Of a stretch of DNA of 64,000 nt, positions 53,645 to 63,217 are shown piece after piece. The stretch's first letter is position 1. Every line of letters starts with the position of its first letter. Made by a program: the position numbers and the translations under genes. The stretch comes from Acetobacterium woodii (GTDB taxonomy: Bacteria > Bacillota > Clostridia > Eubacteriales > Eubacteriaceae). The notes under the pieces are model-generated. The model was not told the DNA's origin, searched no databases, and worked only from the letters and a program-made list of their open reading frames with translations. The stretch is taken from assembly GCA_016213825.1 (NCBI GenBank), contig JACQZP010000021.1, forward strand, positions 124,001 to 188,000, given 5' to 3'.

Positions 53645-54221
53645 TACTTCCTCTCTCTAAGTTTTTATTAAAGACGCCTTTGACGTCGTAAATAATACCC
53701 TCATTGAAAGGAAACCTTCTCGACCATGCTGGTGTTTTTCCTTTATTTGCCTCTTTCCTGGCATTTTTGCCATTTTTGTTAAGTGAGTTTAATTCGCATG
53801 ATTGTTGTTTTTATTGACACGTTTATTTTACCATAATGCTCAATTCGAGAACAGGCAAAATTCTTGTCATTAGCGTGTCTAACTAAATTTGCCGTTTAGA
53901 ATTGAATTGTTCTAAATACACTACTGATATTTTATCGTGTTATTAAGTTATTAAAATCATTTAATATCCGCAGACGTCGCTAATCAATTCTTGTAATCCC
54001 ACTGTACCGCGGTTTTTCCTTTCGGTTAATCGCTGAAACGGATTACCGATGGGTGCGGCCTTGTAACTTAACACTTTCTTAATCTAAAAATAACAGTCCC
54101 TTTACCCAGATCTCAACATTTCTTTTTGAGCGCTTAAATAGCGCTAAATTTTACCCTATGTGATTGTTTTTATAGTTCGGTAGGGGGCGTTGTTCCAGCT
54201 GGGAACCGACAGCGCCGCTTT
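53645..54221. other. Right-hand boundary gap of the phage-like module
   Basis: About 580 AT-rich bases. They hold small hairpins (CGGTTAATC/GATTACCG near 54023-54048; AGCGCT/AGCGCT near 54130-54147) and a larger imperfect one at 54184-54226 followed rightward by CTTTTTATTT, which may end a rightward transcript. No gene, integrase remnant or attachment repeat was recognised. Confidence 0.4.
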
Positions 54222-54779
54222 TTATTTACTGGCATTATCGGGGTTTACAGTAAGTTGATTCGGTTCCATCCGTCCACGATAGCTTTTTATAATTTGATAA
54301 AGCAGCAATCCATAAAAAGCCAGAATAAAACTGGGCTGTCCTGGACCCGTGTACATGCCTAAACTAAAAATTTGATCAATCAGCTGCTGGTTAATGCTAA
54401 ACACAAAATTAATATTAAAATAAATGGGATAGCTAAGGAGAATCAACAGAGCATAGCACAACCCCAGAAGGTTTCCCGCCAGGATCGCCTTGCTTTTAAA
54501 TTTCTTAATGCCGAATACCAAAATAAATGCCCCAGCGCCCAGCACCAGATTAATCAGAATCGGAAGGATAAATACCGATAAGTTATGGTAAGACATACTG
54601 GCATCGGGTCCAAATGTGATTTCATCCCGGGCCAAAAATCTTGCGTAGTTTAAGATCCAGGGGCATAGGGTCAGGTATAAAAACGGGAGTGCCCACATTA
54701 AAACGGTATAACTCCACTGCATTACTTTATTTTTGTTGTTATGCTGTTCTTGTTCAACGTCCATTATCGACTCCTTCAT
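54222..54779 (-). CDS. Uncharacterised membrane protein
   Basis: Protein of 185 residues with four or five hydrophobic segments and a charged N-terminus. I do not recognise it. AGGAG overlaps the stop of the gene before it and lies 6 bases before this ATG, so the two are translationally linked; a second ATG at 54764 also has a good site. It probably works with the exported protein encoded just upstream. Confidence 0.7.
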   Translation of the reverse strand: MKESIMDVEQEQHNNKNKVMQWSYTVLMWALPFLYLTLCPWILNYARFLARDEITFGPDASMSYHNLSVFILPILINLVLGAGAFILVFGIKKFKSKAILAGNLLGLCYALLILLSYPIYFNINFVFSINQQLIDQIFSLGMYTGPGQPSFILAFYGLLLYQIIKSYRGRMEPNQLTVNPDNASK

Positions 54780-54780
54780 T

Positions 54781-55524
54781 CTATACTCCTAACCCTGAAT
54801 CAATTACCATCACCATGGTTCGTGATTCACCATTTGCCGGGGACAGATTTCCCGAGAAAATGGTTTTACTATGGACAAAACCATTCACCCACAAAAACCA
54901 GGGACTGGGTGCAATTTTTTCTGTTTTGTAGCTATTTGCCTCGGTTTCCAGATCCCACAACACCTGCTCATTGACAGCACCATTTTCCACCCCAATACCG
55001 TTGATAATTTGATAGCCTAGAGTAGCATCTGTCAGACGGACTGTTGGGTCGGTTATTTCCCAATTTACATAAACACCATCAATCCGCAGGACTTCATAAA
55101 TTCCGGAATCCCCCGTTGAATAGCGTATCCCCAGCACGGCAGAAATCACATTGTTTTCATCCGTCTGAGGACTGCTGTATAGTGTCCCATAACCACTTTG
55201 GTTAACATTTTCCGGCAGGGTAATTGTGATTTCCTGAAAATATTGCTTTTCCCCGGTATTTTCATTGAAGTAGATCAGTTGAGGATCAGCACTTTGCGAC
55301 ACCAGTTGCTTGTCGTTTTTTGAATTGAATTCGATTGATTCGCCGGTCTCTGCATTGGCGATAACACCCTTCCATTCCATCAACTCCAGGGGATTAGAGT
55401 CTGCTTTTCCCTGAACCTCAAGCCCTGCTTTACTTTTTTCCATTGCTATGATTCCCGATGGCAGTAAGCCACAAATTAGAACCATCCCGATGATCAGATA
55501 AGTTTTAATTTTTTTAGATTTCAT
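54781..55524 (-). CDS. Exported protein of unknown function
   Basis: Protein of 247 residues. The start is taken at 55524 (MKSKKIKTYLIIGMVLICGL), giving a clear signal peptide or anchor; the frame is open back to 55572. The rest is beta-strand-like, with no recognised domain. It is followed after one base by the gene of a membrane protein, so the pair form an operon. Confidence 0.65.
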   Translation of the reverse strand: MKSKKIKTYLIIGMVLICGLLPSGIIAMEKSKAGLEVQGKADSNPLELMEWKGVIANAETGESIEFNSKNDKQLVSQSADPQLIYFNENTGEKQYFQEITITLPENVNQSGYGTLYSSPQTDENNVISAVLGIRYSTGDSGIYEVLRIDGVYVNWEITDPTVRLTDATLGYQIINGIGVENGAVNEQVLWDLETEANSYKTEKIAPSPWFLWVNGFVHSKTIFSGNLSPANGESRTMVMVIDSGLGV

Positions 55525-55632
55525 TAATTTATCTTCCGATCTTTTAGAATTTTGGGTGGCTGGTGCGTTCAAACGGATTTTTAGTTTTATCTTGTTCCGA
55601 CAAGCAGTCGTTTTATCATCAGATCTGCTCTT

Positions 55633-56013
55633 TTAAACCTGATTTTCCGTAATTTCCCGCTGTTTCTTTTTCGTCAGTTTCATAAAAACGGTCTGATATG
55701 CCAGTTGGATGCAGTCGATCAAAACCGGTTCCGGGACATCGCCGTCAAGCAGAATCGAATTCCAGTGTTGTTTATTCATATAATAGCCGGGAATAATATC
55801 CGGATAACGGGAGCGGAGAATTTCGCCATCGCCGACCGGCAGCTTGAGGGTCAACAGTGAGTCGCCGTTCTTGTTCTCCCCGCGCATGGCAAACATCAAC
55901 TCGCCGACAAAATATCGCACGGCATCCCATTCCGGCTGGTAGTCCCGGGTTGCTCCCGGCTGCTCTAAAGCTGTTTGTTCAATCAGCTGATCCCATTTTT
56001 CACACGGTTTCAT
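55633..56013 (-). CDS. MmcQ/YjbR family protein
   Basis: Protein of 126 residues with the MmcQ/YjbR fold: VRYFVGELMFAMRG near 32-45, LTLKLP near 54-59, and PGYYMNKQHWNSILLDGDVP near 75-94. Members may bind DNA or nucleotides; the function is unknown. AGGAGAT precedes the start. Confidence 0.85.
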   Translation of the reverse strand: MKPCEKWDQLIEQTALEQPGATRDYQPEWDAVRYFVGELMFAMRGENKNGDSLLTLKLPVGDGEILRSRYPDIIPGYYMNKQHWNSILLDGDVPEPVLIDCIQLAYQTVFMKLTKKKQREITENQV

Positions 56014-56248
56014 TTCTATCTCCTTTATTAAAACACCTCTGACAGATTGAGGCTTATTTCTGATCGTTTGGCAATTTAGGTTCCCGTTGCTCTATGAAAA
56101 CGACAAGGTCATCATACAATTAATGTAAGGTAATATCCTGTTCGTTTGGCCCTTCAATACTGTGCTCCGTGACTCGCACCTGTCTGAAATACGTTGGATC
56201 AGATAGTAAACAAAACCTCCGTCCCCTTGTGTACCACACAAACGCATA

Positions 56249-59200
56249 TTATAATTGATCATCATCCAAACGCCCTAAGCCGCTATCTATTTCTTCTAAT
56301 TCAATCTCCATTTTTGCAACAACATTGGAAATTATATTTTTAGCGTAACTCTTTACATTCTCATACATTATATTATCGAGGTTATCAAGAACAATTAATA
56401 AATCTCTAATCGTATGAATAACCAACTCCCTGTTGTTAATAATAGCGTATGCATCACATAATTCTGACAAAGTATAGGCCAAACCCATATTATTCTGTTC
56501 TTGAAGATAAAGTTCAGTAGCGGTTAGGTAAATAGAAATAGCCTCCTCGGTATTGACACTCAGTTTTAGTAAATTGCCTTTGCTCCTGAGCAGATTGGCC
56601 AGCCCAAGATTGGCTTGCTCCTTGATGTAGAGGGCTTCCGCTTGCTCATAGCCCTTTTTCGCGCCTTCGCTATCACCGAGGCGGCGGAGTAGATCACCTT
56701 TGCTCTTTAGCAGATTGGCCAGCCCAAGATTGTTTTGCTCCTTGATGTAGAGATTTTCTGCTTCCTCATAGGCCTTTTTTACGCCTTCAATATCACCGAT
56801 GCGGCAGAGTAGATCGCCTTGGCTATGGAGTAGATTGGCCAGCCCAAGATTGGCTTGCTCCTTGATGTAGAGGGCTTCCGCTTGCTCATAGCCCTTTTTC
56901 GCGCCTTCGCTATCACCGAGACGGCTGAGCAGATCGCCTTTGCTCAAGAGCAGATTGGCCAGCCCAAGATTGTCTTGCTCCTTGGTGTAGAGCGGTTCTG
57001 CTTCCTCATAGGCCTTTTTCGCACCTTCGAGATCACCGACGCGGCAGAGTAGATCGCCTTGGCTCCTGAGCAGATTGGCCAGCCCAAGATTGGCTTGCTC
57101 CTTGGTGTAGAGCGGTTCCGCTTGCTCATAGGCCTTTTTTGCACCCTCAATATCACCGAGGCGGCTGAGTAGATCGCCTTGGCTCTTTAGCAGATTAGCC
57201 AGCCCAAGATTGGCTTGTACCTTGATGTAGAGCGGTTCCGCTTCCCCATAGGCCTTTTTCGCGCCTTCGATATCACCGAGGCGGCGGAGTAGATCGCCTT
57301 CGCTCCTGAGCAGGTTAGCCAGCCCAAGATTGGCTTGCTCCTTGATGTAGAGCGGTTCCGCTTCCTCATAGGCCTTTTTCGCGCCTTCAATATCACCGAG
57401 GCGGCGGAGTAGATCGCCTTTGCTCCTGAGCAGGTTGGCCAGAATAACCTGCTTCTCTGTTTTATTATGATAGTACGTGCATAATCGATCTAATACATCT
57501 TTTGAATCTGATGAGAATTGATAGTAATTGCCCATCCTTAAACAAAATTCAAAAATAAATCTTTCAGTTACTTCACTTTGATCTCCCGTTGTCAAAACAT
57601 TTAAAACATTAAACACTTCAGGCAAAACCATAATCATATCATTATGGGATGTCTCATGATCTGGATTATCGTTGTATGCATTATTAACTCGGTTTAACAG
57701 GGCTTGACTCCAAAGCATCTTGCTGCGTTCGCATCCCCCTGGCGAATTCTTATTGGTATACTGAAAACAAACGCCCTTAATTGGTATTAACATTGCAAGC
57801 TGCCCGTTTCTGTAAAACGCTAAATTCGACTTGATGAGTTCCCGCCGTCCCTCATGCCATTCGTGTTCACTGTATAATTCCTCATGTTCCAATGTTTCTG
57901 CCAAAAGTTCTTCAGATATATCCCCTTTTGCAATCGAGAGCAATCCCCAAATATCGCACGCCGATGGGATATTAACGATCCGATTCCATGACATTTTTAA
58001 GGCAATGGCTAAACTGTCGTGTCTAGGATTTTGACTCTGGCTTTCTGCATCTCGCCAACGCTTAAGAACGGCGCCAATGGTAGGTTCATACGATGCCTGG
58101 GTGGCAACCAGCACGATTGCCAGCGGATATCCATCGAGCTCAACCAGCAACTCATTAATTCTGTCTTTATCCGGATATTCAGATTTACATAATTGATTAA
58201 ATAGTATCCTATCATCTGGTGGGCGCAAAGGCTTTAGATTTATTGCTTCATGCTCCCAATTCCCAGGATATTCACGGCTTGAAATCAGCAGATCAACACG
58301 AATTTCTTTCAACTGGTTCATCCAGTTCGATATTTTTTTTCGCTCATGGCTGTCTTTACTCACCCCCCACCATACATCTTCCCAGTTATCCATATAGATT
58401 ATGGTTTGTTTCTTATGGTTATTCTCAGCTATGTGAGAAATTAAATAATCTGCGTACTTATCAGGCATCATTGATTCGGAAAATGTTATTCCCAGCCCCT
58501 TTGCTACACAAACAAAAAATTGAGTGATGGTAGTTGCCTCTGCACAGTCTACAAAGGGCATGAAAGTTGAAGGGCTTTGAACAATTATTTTATTATAAAC
58601 ACCCTTGCAAAACTCCGTTTTTCCAATGCCTGGAGGTCCCGTCACCACAATGACGTTTCCGCCTTCTGAATTTAATAGGTAATTCACGGTCTGATCGACT
58701 TCATCATCACGACCAACAAGCTTGTGAAATGGCTCAAAAAGTCCCGTTACTAATGCTTTTTTTTTATACCTTTCCGAAAGCTTCGTTAGTAAGGCCTCCA
58801 TCGCTTCAGCATGCATTCCAAACGGATAGCAAATACAATTGATATTATGGTGAGCTAAATGTCTTCTTATTTTGTTATATTCAAGTTTAAATGATCCATC
58901 TGCTTCTTTTAAAATCGGCGCATACAGAACAGCTTGGTTTTTAGTATCTTCCGGTAAACCGACAAGTGCAAAATGATCGAGCGCATCGGAACAGGAGCGC
59001 ACAACATTCATTGTTCGATCCGATGCCAGACCGCAACCCAGAAACAACATCACTCTTGCTGAGATTAACTGTCTGATGTTGCGTGGCAGTTCTTTGCTAA
59101 AATCAATGTTATGCTTGTCATTTCCATAGACATCATCATACTGACCCTTGGTTAAAACCATGTTATGCACATCGTTAATATCACCATGCAATTTAATCAG

Positions 59201-59692
59201 TAACTGATGGTTTTGTTGAGCAGCTCCATCGATACGTGGTATTTCTTTTTTCGAATTCGGAAAGATGGAATCAATAGCAATATTTTCCTGCTGGAATGCC
59301 GTTTCAATAACGCGGTCAAAATTCGTCGTCATGATTGTCCCATTCCAAATTTGAGGAATAGCGGATACGTACTCCGGCATACTGTCCAGTGTTATTTTTT
59401 TTTCAGAAAAAGTCTCCTGAAGTTCTTTCAAAAACGTGTGTTTGACAACTTCCTCCTCAAGACGTTCCGCGGCTTCTTCAAATTCTCCAGCAATAAGCAT
59501 TTTGCTAATTTCCGGTGCAATTCCATATGCGGTAGCAATATCGGTTAATAATTTGCTCCACGTTGGGTATGTCCATGCTGACATACCGGAACCGATAAAC
59601 GGAATTACATTGTTTCTATCCATTTGTGTGCATAAACTGTCAAAAATCCCTTGATTCTTTTCATGACACCCCATTAACTCTTCAAAAGTCAT
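56249..59692 (-). CDS. SIR2-STAND-TPR protein, likely antiphage NADase
   Basis: Protein of 1147 residues. A SIR2-like domain covers about 20-310: GSGMS at 34-38, TTNFD at 122-126 and His169, the NAD-binding and catalytic positions. An NB-ARC/STAND ATPase follows: Walker A GPPGIGKTE at 352-360, Walker B IIYMDNWEDV at 431-440. The C-terminus holds TPR-like units: seven nearly identical 40-residue repeats (751-1030) and a more worn eighth. SIR2-STAND proteins such as Avs5 sense phage proteins and destroy NAD to stop infection; that role is inferred. The gene looks more AT-rich than its neighbours outside the repeats. Confidence 0.85.
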   Translation of the reverse strand: MTFEELMGCHEKNQGIFDSLCTQMDRNNVIPFIGSGMSAWTYPTWSKLLTDIATAYGIAPEISKMLIAGEFEEAAERLEEEVVKHTFLKELQETFSEKKITLDSMPEYVSAIPQIWNGTIMTTNFDRVIETAFQQENIAIDSIFPNSKKEIPRIDGAAQQNHQLLIKLHGDINDVHNMVLTKGQYDDVYGNDKHNIDFSKELPRNIRQLISARVMLFLGCGLASDRTMNVVRSCSDALDHFALVGLPEDTKNQAVLYAPILKEADGSFKLEYNKIRRHLAHHNINCICYPFGMHAEAMEALLTKLSERYKKKALVTGLFEPFHKLVGRDDEVDQTVNYLLNSEGGNVIVVTGPPGIGKTEFCKGVYNKIIVQSPSTFMPFVDCAEATTITQFFVCVAKGLGITFSESMMPDKYADYLISHIAENNHKKQTIIYMDNWEDVWWGVSKDSHERKKISNWMNQLKEIRVDLLISSREYPGNWEHEAINLKPLRPPDDRILFNQLCKSEYPDKDRINELLVELDGYPLAIVLVATQASYEPTIGAVLKRWRDAESQSQNPRHDSLAIALKMSWNRIVNIPSACDIWGLLSIAKGDISEELLAETLEHEELYSEHEWHEGRRELIKSNLAFYRNGQLAMLIPIKGVCFQYTNKNSPGGCERSKMLWSQALLNRVNNAYNDNPDHETSHNDMIMVLPEVFNVLNVLTTGDQSEVTERFIFEFCLRMGNYYQFSSDSKDVLDRLCTYYHNKTEKQVILANLLRSKGDLLRRLGDIEGAKKAYEEAEPLYIKEQANLGLANLLRSEGDLLRRLGDIEGAKKAYGEAEPLYIKVQANLGLANLLKSQGDLLSRLGDIEGAKKAYEQAEPLYTKEQANLGLANLLRSQGDLLCRVGDLEGAKKAYEEAEPLYTKEQDNLGLANLLLSKGDLLSRLGDSEGAKKGYEQAEALYIKEQANLGLANLLHSQGDLLCRIGDIEGVKKAYEEAENLYIKEQNNLGLANLLKSKGDLLRRLGDSEGAKKGYEQAEALYIKEQANLGLANLLRSKGNLLKLSVNTEEAISIYLTATELYLQEQNNMGLAYTLSELCDAYAIINNRELVIHTIRDLLIVLDNLDNIMYENVKSYAKNIISNVVAKMEIELEEIDSGLGRLDDDQL
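56603..57442 (-). repeat. Seven 120-bp tandem repeats in the SIR2-STAND gene
   Basis: Each unit codes for 40 residues beginning LANLL and containing GDLL-R-GD-EGAKK-YE-AE-LY-KEQ-NLG. Units are mostly identical at DNA level. Units 5 and 7 share special residues (SEGAKKGYEQAEAL), so a two-unit block has been copied. This points to recent expansion or conversion. Confidence 0.9.
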
Positions 59693-60088
59693 ATTTAGCC
59701 CCCTTCTGTTTCAGGAATACTCATTTTCGCTATATCTCCTATCATATCATTTTGTTTAATTACATGCAATAATAAGGCAAGATTATATCGACCATTTGGC
59801 AAAAAAATAAACTCACAGGATTAAGTCCTGTGAGCTGTAAAAAGTGCTCTGTGTAACGGATCACCCATTTTGTTAACACGCTTTCGCCAATATCATTATT
59901 ACTTCACTTCCTTTTGGATAATTTTCATCGATTTGATGAATCATTTTTTTCAGCATTATTTATTGAATATCTAAGATTTGTCCGGGTATATTTTTAACAA
60001 TAGCATTAAACATAACAGACAGGCGATCTAACCACTTTTTTGTTTTGGCACATTTCATCGTTTTTATATTTAATCAGGAGGTCTTGAT
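59693..60088. other. Gap between the SIR2-STAND and sulfatase genes
   Basis: About 400 bases, very AT-rich. It holds promoters for both divergent genes and a leftward terminator at 59806-59834. Two tiny leftward frames precede the terminator: 60058-59960 (32 codons) and 59956-59873 (27 codons). Neither has a ribosome site, so they are not called as genes. Confidence 0.4.
59801..59834 (-). terminator. Leftward terminator upstream of the SIR2-STAND gene
   Basis: CTCACAGGA at 59812-59820 pairs perfectly with TCCTGTGAG at 59826-59834 around TTAAG. Read leftward it is followed by a T-rich run. It stops any leftward transcript before the defence gene, or ends a small RNA. Confidence 0.75.
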
Positions 60089-61807
60089 ATGAATCTAAAA
60101 AAAGCGGCTCTGGGCATCACCCTGGCAACCTCTTTGCTGAGTGTGTCAGGCTGCACCCAAAGCTCATCCAGCCAGACCATCGATCAAAAAATGGCTGATG
60201 TCGATGCGCGACAGAATAGTGATGGCAATTATAATATTGTTTTTGTGACTGTGGATCAGGAGCATTATTTTGACAAATTCCCGGAAGGCACCAATTACAA
60301 GGCGCGCGAACTTCTGGAGAAAATGGGAACTACCTTTGAAAAACATTATACCTGTAGCAATGTGTCCACTTCCTCCCGGTCAGTTATTTACACCGGCACC
60401 CACATCACCGACACCCTGATGATTGACAATACCGAATCCCCCTGGCAGGAACCGATCTCAGAAAACCTGACCACCGTCGGTGACCGGATGCTCTCAGCCG
60501 GTTACTACTCCGCCTTTAAAGGCAAGTGGCACATGGGCGATACCAGCGTTTTTGATGACACCAGCCAACCCGCCATGCAGGAACAGAATGGCCTGCTCGG
60601 CTATGGATTTTCTGACTGGAATGCTCAGGGTGATATTGTCGGTCAGCTTCAGCAGGGCTACATGCAGGATAGCAACATTGCCGGGGACACTGTTAGTTGG
60701 TTGCGATCCAAGGGAACTGCCACCAATGCCGCCGGACAGTCTTTTTTTCTGGCGGTTAATCTTGTCAATCCCCATGACATTATGTATTATGATACTGATA
60801 CCAACGGCGAAGCCGTTCAGAACACCGGCCAAACGACCTTTGCCATCGCCGGAGCCCCGGCCAATTCGATTTATCAGACGACCTATCCAAAGGCCGCCAT
60901 TCCGTCCACCTGGAACGAGCCCATTGATGCCGCCGGACGCGTCCCTGCAGAGCTTGAATATTTCAACTTATGGAACCGCCGGGTTGGTGAAATCCCCTCC
61001 GAAGCATCGCGCTGGGAAAATTTCCGCAATTATTATTATAATTGTATTCAGGACAACGATGATCAACTCGAAAACATCTTAGCTGAATTGTCCAATCTTG
61101 ATATGCTGGATAATACCATCATTGTCTTTACCAGCGATCATGGTGATATGCAGGGTGCCAACGGACTCCGGGGAAAAGGCGGATTTATGTATGAAAACAA
61201 TATCCATGTTCCACTGATTATCGTCCATCCCGAATATAAAGGCGGCACTTCGATCGATGCCGTAACCAGTCATCTCGATTTGGCCCCCACTTTTATTGAC
61301 ATGACAAATCTGCCGGATGATAAAAAAGCGCAAATCGCCGCCGGGCTACCAGGACACAGTCTGATGGATTTAATGGATGGCAGCAAAACGGAAATTAGAG
61401 AGGGCTCATTATTTGCCTATGAAATGATCTCGATGATCGACAGCAACATGATGCAAACCACTGATCCGACTACCAATCTCACAACTTATCAGATTGATTA
61501 TACAAAACGGGGATTTGTCCGAGGCATTACCACCGAAAAATATAAGTTTGCCCGATATTTCTCGCCATTAACGTTTAATCTGCCAACAACTATGGAAGAC
61601 TTATATGCGAATAATGATGTTCAGCTATTCGATCTGGAAAAAGATCCCAATGAATTAGTCAACCTGGCTGCCAATAAGGAAACCAATGCCGCCCTGATCA
61701 TGGAACTTAACGGTCAGCTCAATGATCTGATCACCAAAGAAATTGGCGTCGATGACGGCAATGAAGCGACCACGGTAATTTCTCAGATCAACAAAACGCC
61801 AAATTAA
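60089..61807 (+). CDS. Lipoprotein sulfatase, Ser-type with atypical motif
   Basis: Alkaline-phosphatase-fold sulfatase of 572 residues. A lipoprotein signal ends with VSGC near residues 19-22. The active-site motif is S93-T-S-S-R97-S-V-I-Y-T-G, against the usual C/S-x-P-x-R, so Ser93 would become formylglycine and the proline is Ser. Metal-site pieces FVTVDQEHYF and TSDHGDMQG are present. GGAGG precedes the ATG. Its stop overlaps the start of the maturase gene by one base, so the two are coupled. Substrate: probably a sulfated sugar or ester outside the membrane. Confidence 0.85.
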   Translation: MNLKKAALGITLATSLLSVSGCTQSSSSQTIDQKMADVDARQNSDGNYNIVFVTVDQEHYFDKFPEGTNYKARELLEKMGTTFEKHYTCSNVSTSSRSVIYTGTHITDTLMIDNTESPWQEPISENLTTVGDRMLSAGYYSAFKGKWHMGDTSVFDDTSQPAMQEQNGLLGYGFSDWNAQGDIVGQLQQGYMQDSNIAGDTVSWLRSKGTATNAAGQSFFLAVNLVNPHDIMYYDTDTNGEAVQNTGQTTFAIAGAPANSIYQTTYPKAAIPSTWNEPIDAAGRVPAELEYFNLWNRRVGEIPSEASRWENFRNYYYNCIQDNDDQLENILAELSNLDMLDNTIIVFTSDHGDMQGANGLRGKGGFMYENNIHVPLIIVHPEYKGGTSIDAVTSHLDLAPTFIDMTNLPDDKKAQIAAGLPGHSLMDLMDGSKTEIREGSLFAYEMISMIDSNMMQTTDPTTNLTTYQIDYTKRGFVRGITTEKYKFARYFSPLTFNLPTTMEDLYANNDVQLFDLEKDPNELVNLAANKETNAALIMELNGQLNDLITKEIGVDDGNEATTVISQINKTPN

Positions 61808-62997
61808 TGGGAACGAATAATAACCCCAACCCGGACGCCCGGACTTATGCGATTATGGCTAAACCCGTCGGCGCGGCCTGCAATCTTCGCTGCCACTATT
61901 GCTATTACCTGGATAAGAAAGCTTTAGTAAAGCAGCCATATCGGCTAATGCCGGATGCAGTACTGAAGGCCTATATCCAGCAGAATCTGGCCATTCACGG
62001 ACAAAATGCGGTGGTCGAGTTTGCCTGGCATGGTGGGGAACCAACCCTGGCGCCCCAGGATTTTTACCGCCGGGCTTTGGCTTATCAAAACCAGTTTGGA
62101 CTTGGCCGACAAATACAAAATACCCTTCAGACCAATGGCACACTGTTAGATGATGCCTGGTGTGCATTCTTTGCTGCCCACAATTTTCTCATTGGCGTCA
62201 GTATTGACGGGAATGCGTCACTCCATGATACCTATCGCCAAGACCATCACGGCGGAACTTTTAGCAAAACCATCCAAGGCATCAAGCTGCTTCAAAAACA
62301 CGGCGTCGCTTACAACACCCTGACTACTGTCAATGCCGTTAATTCAAAACACCCCAAGGCGGTTTATTTGTTTCTACGCGAACTGACCGATTACATGCAG
62401 TTTTTGCCCGTGGTCGAATGTGCACCTGCCACTTATGAAGCGGCCTCCGGCCAACGGTTTGCCATGCCCGCGGGCATCCATTCCCCGGCCATGAAGCATC
62501 CGCTGACCGATTTTTCGGTGACGGCCAATGACTATGGCTTGTTTCTTAGTGAGATTTTTAAGCTGTGGAAAAAATATGATCGTGGCAAAAAACATGTCCA
62601 GGTGATTGAATCGACGCTTGCGAATCTCAACAACCAGCCGGCCGGAGTCTGTGTTCACGAAGCACTATGCGGACATGCTGGCGTGCTTGAAATGAATGGC
62701 GATCTTTTCAGCTGTGATCGATATACCTTTGAACCCTATAAGTTGGGAAATATTTTAAAAACCCCGCTGGCAGAATTAATGGAGAAGAACCGTCAATTTG
62801 GACTGCACAAAACCATGGGCTTGCCGGAAGAATGTCTGGATTGCGACGATGTCCGCCTTTGTTTTGGTGGTTGTCCCAAGGATCGGTTTCTTTTATCAAA
62901 AGACGGACAAAATGGGAAAAACTATTTGTGTGAAGGTTATAAATTGTTTTTTGAACAGGTTATAGCCGCTACGGGACGGCGATCTCACCGCACTTGA
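61807..62997 (+). CDS. Anaerobic sulfatase-maturating radical SAM enzyme
   Basis: Radical SAM enzyme of 396 residues. The SAM cluster motif is C-x3-C-x2-C in CNLRCHYCYYLD near residues 25-36. A C-terminal SPASM part carries further Cys sets (CGHAGVLEMNGDLFSCDRY and CLDCDDVRLCFGGCPKDR) for two more 4Fe-4S clusters. It oxidises the Ser or Cys of sulfatases to formylglycine without oxygen. It is translated directly after the sulfatase and is clearly its partner. Confidence 0.92.
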   Translation: MGTNNNPNPDARTYAIMAKPVGAACNLRCHYCYYLDKKALVKQPYRLMPDAVLKAYIQQNLAIHGQNAVVEFAWHGGEPTLAPQDFYRRALAYQNQFGLGRQIQNTLQTNGTLLDDAWCAFFAAHNFLIGVSIDGNASLHDTYRQDHHGGTFSKTIQGIKLLQKHGVAYNTLTTVNAVNSKHPKAVYLFLRELTDYMQFLPVVECAPATYEAASGQRFAMPAGIHSPAMKHPLTDFSVTANDYGLFLSEIFKLWKKYDRGKKHVQVIESTLANLNNQPAGVCVHEALCGHAGVLEMNGDLFSCDRYTFEPYKLGNILKTPLAELMEKNRQFGLHKTMGLPEECLDCDDVRLCFGGCPKDRFLLSKDGQNGKNYLCEGYKLFFEQVIAATGRRSHRT

Positions 62998-63206
62998 GAA
63001 AGCAAATCTGAAGTGATTTTAAAACATCTATCTAGTATGCCTGTAAAATCGACTTGGTGCTTCACTTGGTGCTTGTCCTGTTCGACGATGGTATCTAAAA
63101 CAGCGGATAGCGTGAATTCGATAAACACGCCGGAATCATTAGATTTTCTTGCCGCTTCGATTGCATCATCGTATTGCGGACGCTTCTCAAACATAACGGA
63201 TTCCAA
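62985..63206 (-). pseudogene. C-terminal remnant of a Fic-family protein
   Basis: A 73-codon frame. Its YDDAIEAARKSNDSGVFIEF segment resembles the end of Fic-family proteins, where a Y-x-A-I-x-A-S-x-x-x-D-x-T-x-FIEF stretch is usual. The Fic catalytic HPFxDGNGR part is absent, so it is a fragment. It contains a 12-bp tandem duplication (ACTTGGTGCTTC on the top strand) and overlaps the maturase stop by 13 bases. Confidence 0.55.
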
Positions 63207-63217
63207 AAGAATCTCTT

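Noticed and set aside
56603-57442. Regular 120-bp repeats as a possible CRISPR array
   Set aside because: The units have no spacers and keep one open frame; they code for TPR-like protein repeats.
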